A stretch of 6,374 nucleotides of DNA, taken from DAOOOU01 sp964435635 (GTDB taxonomy: Bacteria > Bacillota_I > Bacilli_A > RF39 > UBA660). The position numbers were made by a program, and so were the translations under genes. This document shows, piece by piece, positions 1 to 5,312 of the stretch; within the stretch, counting starts at the first letter, position 1, and each line of letters starts with the position of its first letter. Location: positions 1 through 6,374 of the forward strand of contig CAYSZU010000034.1 of NCBI GenBank assembly GCA_964435635.1. Reading direction: 5' to 3'. The notes below the pieces were generated by a model. It ran no database searches and was not told the origin of the DNA. It was given only the letters and a program-made list of their open reading frames with translations.

Positions 1-213
1 TATAAAGATTTCTTTGTTGTTTTCAAATATCAAAAAATTGATACCATTTATTACAACTTTATGAGGTTCAAAATACATTAAGTTTGTTTTGTCTATCCTA
101 ACAATATTACCGTTTATGAACTTAGGTTTTACTTTAGCAAAATCACATATTAGTTTTATCTTTTTTTTAATATCTTCATCTATCGTTATCTTTTTCTTAA
201 TTATTTTTGCCAT
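1..213 (-). CDS. Unrecognised protein, N-terminal 71 residues (runs off the left edge)
   Basis: An open frame on the minus strand starts at the ATG at 213-211 and stays open to base 1, so only the N-terminus is present. A good ribosome binding site (AAAGGA, about 6 bases before the ATG, roughly 220-225) supports this start. The visible protein begins MAKIIKKKITIDEDIKKKIK and is very lysine-rich for its first 20 residues. It then contains the stretches FINGNIVRIDKTN and VINGINFLIFENN, which look like short beta strands. No signal peptide or membrane segment is seen, so it is probably cytoplasmic and perhaps nucleic-acid binding because of its basic N-terminus; that is inference. It lies 104 bases downstream of tRNA-His on the same strand, just past a terminator, and no convincing promoter of its own is visible. 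I do not recognise the family. Confidence 0.7.
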   Translation of the reverse strand, partial: MAKIIKKKITIDEDIKKKIKLICDFAKVKPKFINGNIVRIDKTNLMYFEPHKVVINGINFLIFENNKEIFI

Positions 214-243
214 ATCTGATCCTTTCCGTGATTTTTATCCATT

Positions 244-269
244 AAAAAATCAACTTATTTATAAGTTGA
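244..269 (-). terminator. Rho-independent terminator downstream of tRNA-His
   Basis: TCAACTTAT (250-258) and ATAAGTTGA (261-269) form a 9-bp perfect inverted repeat with a nominal two-base loop, which would open to a four-base loop in RNA. On the minus strand the stem is followed immediately by six U residues (plus-strand A run 244-249). It ends tRNA-His transcription and lies just before the ribosome binding site of the leftmost gene. The stem is AT-rich, so termination may be partial. Confidence 0.6.
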
Positions 270-280
270 CCGATTATTAA

Positions 281-303
281 CCAAACTTTTACTTAAAGTT
301 TGG
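281..303. repeat. Perfect 9-bp inverted repeat (hairpin) just 3' of tRNA-His
   Basis: CCAAACTTT (281-289) pairs exactly with AAAGTTTGG (295-303) around a five-base loop. It starts 14 bases past the CCA end of tRNA-His on the minus strand. The bases after it (TTAATAAT on the minus strand) are a poor U tract, so it is a weak terminator at best. It may be a 3' processing barrier, or act together with the hairpin at 250-269. Confidence 0.5.
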
Positions 304-316
304 ACAGATTCAAATA

Positions 317-393
317 TGGGGCGACATGCGGGGATCGAACCCGCGAGTACCAGAGCCACAATCTGGCGTGTTAACCACTTCACCAATACCGCC
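317..393 (-). tRNA. tRNA-His (anticodon GTG)
   Basis: On the minus strand the acceptor 5' arm GCGGTAT (392-386) pairs with ATGTCGC (327-321). The D arm contains GTGAAGTGGTTAAC. The anticodon stem CCAGA/TCTGG encloses the loop TTGTGGC with anticodon GTG, which is histidine. The T arm GCGGG-TTCGATC-CCCGC is intact and CCA is encoded (319-317). The extra G at 393 opposite C73 (base 320) is the G-1 identity element of tRNA-His. The overall sequence closely resembles Bacillus tRNA-His. It is transcribed from its own promoter, away from the small membrane protein gene. Confidence 0.97.
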
Positions 394-405
394 ATAAGCA
401 CTAAT

Positions 406-434
406 AGAATAACAAATAATTGAATAAATTGCAA
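406..434 (-). promoter_or_regulatory. Sigma-A promoter for tRNA-His
   Basis: On the minus strand, TTGCAA (434-429) and TATTCT (411-406) are separated by exactly 17 bases. The -10 box ends 12 bases before the tRNA, so transcription would start a few bases upstream of the mature 5' end. It overlaps the divergent promoter at 420-448. Confidence 0.6.
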
Positions 435-448
435 GAGTGTATTATACT
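420..448 (+). promoter_or_regulatory. Sigma-A promoter for the small membrane protein / PAP2 operon
   Basis: TTGAAT (420-425) and TATACT (443-448) are 17 bases apart. The predicted start near 455 leaves a leader of only about 14 bases, just enough to hold the ribosome binding site. It shares bases 420-434 with the tRNA-His promoter, so the two probably compete for polymerase. Confidence 0.65.
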
Positions 449-468
449 TTATCATAGAGGTGAATCGA

Positions 469-681
469 ATGTTTATAGCTACTGCTAGTAAGACTGAAAA
501 TAGCATTACTAAGTTTATTTCAGATGCTTGGCGAATTATATCTAATTTTTTTGTTAGTGTATACGATACGTTTGTTATGTTACTTGAACCAGCAATGGGT
601 GAAACGGCAGCTGGATTATTTGTTTTAGCTGCTGGTTTCTTAATTATAATTTTAGTATTATTAAGGATAATCAATAAATAA
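469..681 (+). CDS. Small single-pass membrane protein, 70 aa, unrecognised
   Basis: The frame can be opened at a GTG at 460, but the AGAGGTG binding site (456-462) sits 6 bases before the ATG at 469 and overlaps that GTG, so 469 is the likely start. The protein starts MFIATASKTENSITKFISDA, has an amphipathic region to about residue 40, and ends in a hydrophobic helix (about 47-66) closed by RIINK. This suggests a single-pass protein with a short basic cytoplasmic tail (C-in). It has a strong promoter of its own and is the first gene of an operon with the PAP2 enzyme, which starts 3 bases after its TAA. It could be a partner or regulator of that enzyme, or simply a leader ORF enabling coupled translation. 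No family is recognised. An overlapping minus-strand frame here also covers the tRNA and is not a gene. Confidence 0.75.
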   Translation: MFIATASKTENSITKFISDAWRIISNFFVSVYDTFVMLLEPAMGETAAGLFVLAAGFLIIILVLLRIINK

Positions 682-684
682 CCG

Positions 685-1305
685 ATGAAAAAGAATATAA
701 TATATAAAGGTCTTTTTTATTCTTTTTTACTGGTTTTATTTCAATCACTAAAATATAACTTAATTAAGAACCTTAATCTAAAAACAACGATCATTGGTCA
801 TCAGATTGATGAAAGTATCCCCTTTATTCCAGAGTTTGTTTATTTTTATTATATTTGGTATTTATTAGTCTTTTTTGTTCCTTTTGTTATTTATTTATAC
901 AGTAAAAAACATTTTATAAGATATGCATTAGCTGCTGTTATCGGTAATATTATTGTTGCGGCTTGTTACATTATTTATCCGGCCGCAATAATTAGGGCTT
1001 CATTTGAAGTTAATAATCTAAGTACCTACATTGTTGATTTAACCTATCGCTTTGATTATCCTGTAACAAATTGTTTTCCTAGTAGCCATTGTTTTTTTGC
1101 TTTCTTATTCATTTTTGCAACCTATGGTTTAAAAGAGATAAAACTTTGTTATCGAATTGGGCTTTGGCTAACATCAATTATGATTGTTCTTTCAACCTTA
1201 TTTATTAAACAACACGTTTTAATTGATGTAATTGGCGCTCTAATATTATTATTAATTATTGTTCCAATTATTATGATAATTGAAAAGGAACCTAAATTGA
1301 AATAG
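685..1305 (+). CDS. PAP2-superfamily membrane protein, Aur1/inositol-phosphoceramide synthase-like branch, 206 aa
   Basis: An integral membrane protein with about six hydrophobic segments. It carries the PAP2 active-site motif 2 as FPSSH (131-135; His135) and motif 3 as KQHVLID (175-181), with His177 as the expected nucleophile and Asp181 supporting it. The N-terminal PFIPEFVYFYYIWYL (46-60) is typical of the PAP2_3/Aur1-like branch. Motif 1 (K-X6-RP) is not intact: near its expected place there is YPAAIIRAS with Arg104 followed by Ala. The motif 3 Ser-Arg is Ser-Thr (170-171), as I recall being common in this branch. PAP2 enzymes remove phosphate from lipid phosphates or transfer phospho-headgroups at the membrane; the substrate cannot be told here. 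There is no good ribosome binding site (nearest AAGGA is 17 bases away), so translation is probably coupled to the 70-residue gene ending 3 bases earlier. The last codons form one arm of a terminator shared with the convergent gene. Confidence 0.85.
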   Translation: MKKNIIYKGLFYSFLLVLFQSLKYNLIKNLNLKTTIIGHQIDESIPFIPEFVYFYYIWYLLVFFVPFVIYLYSKKHFIRYALAAVIGNIIVAACYIIYPAAIIRASFEVNNLSTYIVDLTYRFDYPVTNCFPSSHCFFAFLFIFATYGLKEIKLCYRIGLWLTSIMIVLSTLFIKQHVLIDVIGALILLLIIVPIIMIIEKEPKLK

Positions 1306-1315
1306 GTTCCTTTTC
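1282..1315. terminator. Bidirectional terminator embedded in two convergent coding ends
   Basis: GAAAAGGAACCTA (1282-1294) and TAGGTTCCTTTTC (1303-1315) are a perfect 13-bp inverted repeat with an 8-base loop. On each strand the GC core (GGAACC) is preceded by AAAA and followed by UUUU, so it can terminate in both directions. The plus-strand TAG stop (1303-1305) and the minus-strand TAG stop (1294-1292) lie opposite each other and pair at the top of the stem. Confidence 0.85.
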
Positions 1316-2257
1316 GATTGTATCTTCATTATTCTTTCTGGCCTGTTTACCGAAATATAAGACGCTTGTTCCAAAGAGCAAGATAATGGCTCCACCAAGG
1401 AGAAATCTTGTTCCGACGGCGCTTATAATTGGTTTTAAGGCCATTTCAACGTTTGGATAATTTGATATGCCACAACAAACGTATAGCTTTAAGACCAGAC
1501 CATAGAATAATACTTGTGCACCAGCAATAATTGAGGTAACACCAATCCAAATAGTCCATTTATGGTAATATAAATTAATGGTAATTATTCCGATACAACT
1601 GATTAAGAAGATAGCTGCTAAGATATATTTTAATTGACCACCTAATGCGTATTTTGTAATCCCAATCGCATCTTCATAACCGTTTGTTTCTATTATTTGA
1701 TTTAATTTGGATGAATTCGGAAATCTTTTCCCAATTGCTGGGGCATTATCTTTTAAAGCATTAACTACTCCGGCCTTTTGGGTAGGAGTTAAATTAAGTT
1801 TTTCTTGTTTATTAATAGCATCAATACTTCCTTCAACCGTATTAATAATCGCTGCGGTTGGATTACTGATTGGCTTACCACTATCAAAAAAGAAATATTC
1901 TATATTATTGCCAGCATAATCACCAAGAAAGTCTTTAAAAGCAGCTGAGTTTATAATGGCATCAACCGTTGTTTGGGATATACCATAAGTTGCTGCCTTA
2001 TTATATAATGGCGTCAAATAAGAACCATCTTCATTAATAGTATTCTGAGTTTTAACCTCGTTATTTTCAATTTCAATTTTAACATTTGCCTTCGCCATCT
2101 TGACAATATCTACTTGATTAACAATATTTTTAATATTAGTTTTAGTCAATATTAAACTAACTCCTGATAGCGATATCAATAGGATTTGAGTAATAAACAG
2201 GATAATACTCAATATAATGGTTCCATACTTTGCTAAATAGCTTTTTATTCTTATCAT
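1292..2257 (-). CDS. Unrecognised membrane protein with large extracytoplasmic domain, 321 aa
   Basis: Start ATG at 2257, preceded by AGAGGGG at close spacing and 14 bases after the stop of the hydrolase gene, so it is the second gene of that operon. Layout: short basic N-terminus, membrane helix 1 (about 12-37), a roughly 170-residue soluble region (38-208) that should lie outside the membrane, then three more helices (about 211-230, 234-257, 286-304) and a charged tail ending IEKEPISI. The soluble region is Asn/Ile/Lys-rich, apparently mostly helical (for example LTPTQKAGVVNALKDNAP at 156-173), and has no cysteine pair or obvious catalytic motif. A CC pair (261-262) lies at the end of helix 3, before GISNYP. 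The layout suggests a sensor, transport or scaffold role, but I recognise no family. Its 3' end overlaps the convergent PAP2 gene by 14 bases. Confidence 0.85.
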   Translation of the reverse strand: MIRIKSYLAKYGTIILSIILFITQILLISLSGVSLILTKTNIKNIVNQVDIVKMAKANVKIEIENNEVKTQNTINEDGSYLTPLYNKAATYGISQTTVDAIINSAAFKDFLGDYAGNNIEYFFFDSGKPISNPTAAIINTVEGSIDAINKQEKLNLTPTQKAGVVNALKDNAPAIGKRFPNSSKLNQIIETNGYEDAIGITKYALGGQLKYILAAIFLISCIGIITINLYYHKWTIWIGVTSIIAGAQVLFYGLVLKLYVCCGISNYPNVEMALKPIISAVGTRFLLGGAIILLFGTSVLYFGKQARKNNEDTIEKEPISI

Positions 2258-2271
2258 TTGCCCCTCTATTC

Positions 2272-2955
2272 TTAATTAAAATCTCTTGGATTTATATATA
2301 TTTTATTATGATCATATTTTTTGCTTGGTTTCTTAAATACCAAACGGTGAAATGATTCTCGAATCGCATATATACTTCTCGATATTCGTTCTACAGCTGG
2401 CACTTTACGATAGTAACGATCATTTTTGAACATCCGTCTTATATCTAAATCGCCTTGAAAGAAAAGATATTGTTTGCCTAATAATTTTTCAAAGTCTTTG
2501 GGAAAGAAAAGCTCTGGACTTTTTGGCAGTTTGATTTTATCAATTAAGGAAATTGTCTCTGCCACAAAGGAAGTACAAGTATAAGATTTATAAACTTTTA
2601 CACCCTTCTTAATAGCCATAGCCAGTAAAGAAAAATAGTTATACATTAATTCTTTATCTTTTCGCATTGAAATTATTTTGTTCTTAACTTTTTCATATTC
2701 TTCGTCACTAACGGGAATCTTATAAATAATACAATATAAGTTAGTATTTTTCTTTGCTGCTAGATGACTTCGATATTCGCTTGTAAATCCCGATATAACT
2801 GGACTATTATGATAATAGCGCGAAAACGAATAAAAGCGCTCTAAATCGTCATCTAAACTAATTGAAACGTGAGAAAAAGGATATCGGGTAAACAATCTGG
2901 TTATATCGCCTATTTTAGTCATAGATTTAACTAAAATAACATAAACGTGCTTCAT
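2272..2955 (-). CDS. Permuted NlpC/P60 (YiiX-like) papain-fold cysteine hydrolase, 227 aa
   Basis: The start at 2955 is backed by AAGGA 9 bases upstream and a clear promoter. The pattern is that of permuted papain-fold enzymes, in which the catalytic His precedes the Cys: FSHVSISLD (27-35, His29) near the N-terminus and YTCTSFVAE (125-133, Cys127) in the middle. FYSFSRY (41-47) after the first strand is also typical of this group. The fold family (YiiX/YebB, LRAT-like, bacterial NlpC/P60) includes peptidases, amidases and lipid acyl-processing enzymes, so the substrate is open. There is no signal peptide or membrane helix, which points to the cytoplasm or inner membrane face. The C-terminal 60 residues are very basic (for example FKNDRYYRK and HRLVFKKPSKKYDHNK) and may bind anionic lipid or nucleic acid. 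It is first in an operon with the 321-residue membrane protein 14 bases downstream, which is the obvious candidate partner. Confidence 0.7.
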   Translation of the reverse strand: MKHVYVILVKSMTKIGDITRLFTRYPFSHVSISLDDDLERFYSFSRYYHNSPVISGFTSEYRSHLAAKKNTNLYCIIYKIPVSDEEYEKVKNKIISMRKDKELMYNYFSLLAMAIKKGVKVYKSYTCTSFVAETISLIDKIKLPKSPELFFPKDFEKLLGKQYLFFQGDLDIRRMFKNDRYYRKVPAVERISRSIYAIRESFHRLVFKKPSKKYDHNKIYINPRDFN

Positions 2956-2974
2956 CCAGTCACTTCCTTTTGGC

Positions 2975-2994
2975 GGTCAATAGGTTGCTGACCT
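2975..2994 (-). promoter_or_regulatory. Small alternative hairpins in the hydrolase leader
   Basis: In the roughly 54-base leader of the hydrolase mRNA, GGTCA (2993-2989) can pair with TGACC (2979-2975). Alternatively AGGT (2994-2991) can pair with ACCT (2985-2982), and the two pairings exclude each other. The stems are only 5 and 4 bp and end about 6 bases before the AAGGA site. This could modulate translation, but it matches no riboswitch class I know and may be chance. Confidence 0.25.
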
Positions 2995-3015
2995 GTCTTC
3001 AATCTTACAATTAAA

Positions 3016-3044
3016 ATTATAACACAAATAATAAAATATTTTAA
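3016..3044 (-). promoter_or_regulatory. Extended -10 promoter for the hydrolase / membrane protein operon
   Basis: On the minus strand TGTTATAAT gives a perfect -10 (3021-3016) with the TGn extension (3024-3022), and TTAAAA (3044-3039) lies 17 bases upstream as a weak -35. The transcript would start near 3009, leaving a leader of about 54 bases. Confidence 0.7.
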
Positions 3045-3099
3045 GTATTTTTTTTGAATATGATTTTTTATGATAAAATACAGAAGTAAAGGAAAATAT

Positions 3100-3723
3100 A
3101 TGAAAAAGTTTAAAGTCGATTATTTATATCAAAATCTCTTTATTGGTTGTTTAGTTATCCTAATAGGAATCGGAATTTTATTCTTGGGTAATTGGTATCA
3201 AGCAGTTGATAACTATTGTTATGAGATAATAATTAGTTTTAAAAGAGTTTGGTTAACTAATTTTTTCATTGCTATTACTAATTTGGTTGATTTCTATTCA
3301 TTATTTATTGTCCTTCTTATCACTTTGATTATAGCGACTAAAAGGCACGCTTTATATTTAATAACAAACTTAATTACAATTACTTTTATTAATAAAATTA
3401 TGAAGCTTTTAATTAATCGACCGCGTCCAATTAACCTAGCGTTAATTAATCAAGGCGGTCTTAGTTTTCCAAGCGCTCACGCGATGGTTGGGACTGCCTT
3501 TTATGGTTTAATTGTTTTTTTTATATTAAACTCGAAGCTTAAATATAAAAATATTATCGCTTTATTTTTAATCGTAATAATTTTATTAATCGGTATAAGT
3601 CGCATATATTTAGGCGTTCATTATACAACCGATGTCTTAGCCGGTTTTGTTTTAGGCGTCATGGGGGCAATCATATATATAAACTGCTACCAATCGAGTT
3701 TAAATAAAAAAAATAAAGCTTAA
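3100..3723 (+). CDS. PAP2-family lipid phosphatase (undecaprenyl-diphosphatase BcrC / PgpB-like), 207 aa
   Basis: The frame opens at 3070, but the ATG at 3100 has AAAGGA 6 bases upstream and gives the usual short basic N-terminus MKKFK, so 3100 is chosen. All three PAP2 signatures are intact: K-X6-RP as KLLINRPRP (102-110), PSAH (124-127, His127 as general acid), and SR-X5-H-X3-D as SRIYLGVHYTTD (167-178, nucleophile His174, Asp178). About six membrane helices surround them, with the active site expected on the outer face. Family members dephosphorylate undecaprenyl pyrophosphate, phosphatidylglycerol phosphate or phosphatidate; sequence alone does not separate these. It diverges from the hydrolase operon. 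A -10-like TATGAT/TAAAAT lies at 3069-3079, but its -35 is poor. It ends tail-to-tail with psd, overlapping by 3 bases inside a shared terminator. Confidence 0.88.
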   Translation: MKKFKVDYLYQNLFIGCLVILIGIGILFLGNWYQAVDNYCYEIIISFKRVWLTNFFIAITNLVDFYSLFIVLLITLIIATKRHALYLITNLITITFINKIMKLLINRPRPINLALINQGGLSFPSAHAMVGTAFYGLIVFFILNSKLKYKNIIALFLIVIILLIGISRIYLGVHYTTDVLAGFVLGVMGAIIYINCYQSSLNKKNKA

Positions 3724-3737
3724 CGCTTTGTTTTTTT
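3707..3737. terminator. Bidirectional terminator between PAP2 and psd, stop codons in the loop
   Basis: AAAGC (3715-3719) pairs with GCTTT (3725-3729) around the loop TTAAC. The stem then extends through a U-G wobble into an A run (3706-3713) opposite a T run (3731-3737). On the plus strand the hairpin is followed by seven U, and on the minus strand by eight. The TAA stops of both genes (plus 3721-3723, minus 3722-3720) overlap in the loop. Confidence 0.8.
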
Positions 3738-4589
3738 ATGACCAATTATTTCACCAAGTTTAACAATTGTTTCGATTTCTCGCTTTGAATTATCTAAGAT
3801 ATCCTGATCAATTGTAACTAAATTATCTTTAATAAGAATAACAATTGTTGAACCACCAAATTCAAAATAGCCTTTTTCATCACCGCGGCTAAATTTCTTT
3901 ACTAGGTTATTTTTAATTTTACCAACATTTAAAGCACCAACTTCAATTTGAATAACTTTACCAAAATTAGCTGTTGATAAGATCGTATACTCTCGACTAT
4001 TCTCTTTAAAAACACGATATTTATTGTAGGCGATTGGATTAACAGTATGAAGTTTTCCCTTTATGCTAATTGAGTTAGAACAAGTCCCATTATCAAGAAA
4101 AATATAGTGATGATAATCTTCTACGCCAAGGCGGAAAACTAAACATAGACCATTAAGGTACTCTTTAGCTAAATGGCTATCAGCAATTAGCTCAGTAATC
4201 GTATAAGAACTGTTTTTTATTTTAATAATATTTTCATCATTAATTTGATAAACCATTAACTTTGAATCAGCTGGAGCAATTAAGTCATTACTAAGACAGC
4301 TAATTGGTCTTTTATTTTTAATGATTTGACGAGTAAAAAAATCGTTAAATGATTGGTATGTTTGTTTTTCATATTCATTCATTTTTAACTGGTTCTTTTT
4401 AATAAAATGAGGAATTAAAATTTTTGATAATTTACTGTTTAATATTCTTCCGTTAATTTTTGAAAAAACTGGTTTAGTTAATGATTTTAAGAGTAATCTT
4501 CCGCAAGCATAATTATATAAAAAACTAAGACCAACTGGAACTTTCTTTTCTATATATTCTTTAGTCCGGCGATTATATAGTTTTATCAT
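3720..4589 (-). CDS. psd: Phosphatidylserine decarboxylase proenzyme, 289 aa
   Basis: Decarboxylates phosphatidylserine to phosphatidylethanolamine at the cytoplasmic membrane. It has the family's SFNDFFTRQI (80-89), the substrate/catalytic Asp in APADSKL (105-111, Asp108), the DYHHYIF His region (158-164), HTVNPIAYN (181-189), and the self-cleavage site FGGST (244-248). Cleavage between Gly246 and Ser247 would make the beta chain and a short alpha chain of about 43 residues bearing the pyruvoyl group. GGST instead of the E. coli-type LGST is as in the type II branch, and the length is normal for that branch. It contains no tryptophan. The ATG overlaps the TGA of pssA (ATGA) and lacks a ribosome binding site, so it is probably translated by coupling. 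It is the last gene of the transcript and ends in the terminator shared with the convergent PAP2 gene. Confidence 0.93.
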   Translation of the reverse strand: MIKLYNRRTKEYIEKKVPVGLSFLYNYACGRLLLKSLTKPVFSKINGRILNSKLSKILIPHFIKKNQLKMNEYEKQTYQSFNDFFTRQIIKNKRPISCLSNDLIAPADSKLMVYQINDENIIKIKNSSYTITELIADSHLAKEYLNGLCLVFRLGVEDYHHYIFLDNGTCSNSISIKGKLHTVNPIAYNKYRVFKENSREYTILSTANFGKVIQIEVGALNVGKIKNNLVKKFSRGDEKGYFEFGGSTIVILIKDNLVTIDQDILDNSKREIETIVKLGEIIGHKKTKR

Positions 4590-5236
4590 CTAATATACAG
4601 CATAAACAATAAGAAACTAACTATTACAGCAAAAACAATAAAGATATATAGCCAAATATTTTTAGGCTTTCTAAATGTGAAATTCAAAATAAATAATAAT
4701 GATACAAAAGCCATTAAACTTATAAATAAAGTTGAAAAAACCGGTTCTGATAAAACATTTTTTAATAAATAAAAGATAGGAAAGATTATCGCTGCTGATG
4801 TAACTGGTAAGCCGTGATAATAAGTAACGCCTTTTTCTTTACCAGACTCTTCAGCAATAACATTAAAATAAGCTAAACGAATAACTCCGTTTAAAGCATA
4901 TAGAATATAAACAGCAACAAGATACCAACTATTATATCCCATCCCATAAAAAATAACGGTTGGTAGGAAGATAAAAGCACACATATCTGCTAAGGAATCA
5001 ATTTGTATGCCAAAAAGTTTTTCATCATTAGATCTTTTGCAAGCTCTCGCTACTTTCCCATCAAATGAATCTAACACACCGCAAATTACTAAACATATTA
5101 AAGCTGCTGCGATTCGCTGATTAAAAGCAAAATAGATGCCAATCCCTGATGAAACAACCGATAAATAAGTTAGGATAACACTTGGTTTGAAATAACCAAT
5201 TAACATTGGTTCTACCTTTTTCTTAAAGTTTAACAC
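4586..5236 (-). CDS. pssA: CDP-diacylglycerol-serine O-phosphatidyltransferase (phosphatidylserine synthase), 216 aa
   Basis: Makes phosphatidylserine from CDP-diacylglycerol and L-serine, the substrate of the next gene. The CDP-alcohol phosphotransferase signature is complete: DSFDGKVAR (56-64) followed by FGIQIDSLAD (75-84), giving the four metal-binding aspartates 56, 59, 80 and 84. RSNDEKLFGIQIDSLAD resembles Bacillus-type PssA rather than phosphatidylglycerophosphate synthase. About six to seven membrane helices follow the starting segment MLIGYFKPSVILTYL. The frame is open back to an ATG at 5326, but that would add 30 residues covering a strong promoter. The GTG at 5236, with AAAGGAG (5250-5244) 7 bases upstream, is the likely start; the ATG at 5206 is another possibility but lacks such a site. 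The TGA stop overlaps the psd ATG and is followed directly by in-frame TAA. In Bacillus subtilis pssA and psd are likewise in one operon (pssA-ybfM-psd). Confidence 0.92.
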   Translation of the reverse strand: MLNFKKKVEPMLIGYFKPSVILTYLSVVSSGIGIYFAFNQRIAAALICLVICGVLDSFDGKVARACKRSNDEKLFGIQIDSLADMCAFIFLPTVIFYGMGYNSWYLVAVYILYALNGVIRLAYFNVIAEESGKEKGVTYYHGLPVTSAAIIFPIFYLLKNVLSEPVFSTLFISLMAFVSLLFILNFTFRKPKNIWLYIFIVFAVIVSFLLFMLYIR

Positions 5237-5243
5237 TTCACCA

Positions 5244-5250
5244 CTCCTTT
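5244..5250 (-). promoter_or_regulatory. Strong ribosome binding site that decides the pssA start
   Basis: AAAGGAG on the minus strand lies 7 bases before GTG 5236-5234. The upstream ATG at 5326 has no such site, and the gene promoter lies between the two, so translation should start at the GTG. Confidence 0.8.
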
Positions 5251-5258
5251 GTTTATAT

Positions 5259-5287
5259 AGTATATCAATAAATATTTTTGATGTCAA
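5259..5287 (-). promoter_or_regulatory. Near-consensus sigma-A promoter for pssA-psd
   Basis: On the minus strand TTGACA (5287-5282) is perfect, the spacer is 17 bases, and the -10 box is TATACT (5264-5259), one mismatch from consensus. The start site near 5252 leaves a very short leader containing only the ribosome binding site. It lies in the 76-base gap after the AAA+ gene. No terminator is visible there, so read-through from upstream could add to it. Confidence 0.85.
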
Positions 5288-5312
5288 AACACAGATAAAC
5301 CTGATTAATCTT

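Noticed and set aside
89..280. Plus-strand frame of 63 codons
   Set aside because: It lies opposite the minus-strand partial gene with a good ribosome binding site, runs through the terminator hairpin, and has low-complexity Phe/Ile content typical of an antisense shadow.
255..674. Minus-strand frame of 139 codons
   Set aside because: It crosses the tRNA-His gene, its promoter and the terminator, and is antisense to the small membrane protein gene.
1707..1919. Plus-strand frame of 70 codons
   Set aside because: It is antisense inside the 321-residue membrane protein gene, with no ribosome binding site or promoter.
2956..3009. Riboswitch or T-box in the hydrolase leader
   Set aside because: At about 54 bases it is too short for a T-box, has no terminator alternative and does not match the preQ1 or other small riboswitch patterns I know.
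3070..3099. Upstream ATG start for the second PAP2 protein
   Set aside because: It overlaps the probable -10 region and has no ribosome binding site, whereas the ATG at 3100 has AAAGGA at ideal spacing.
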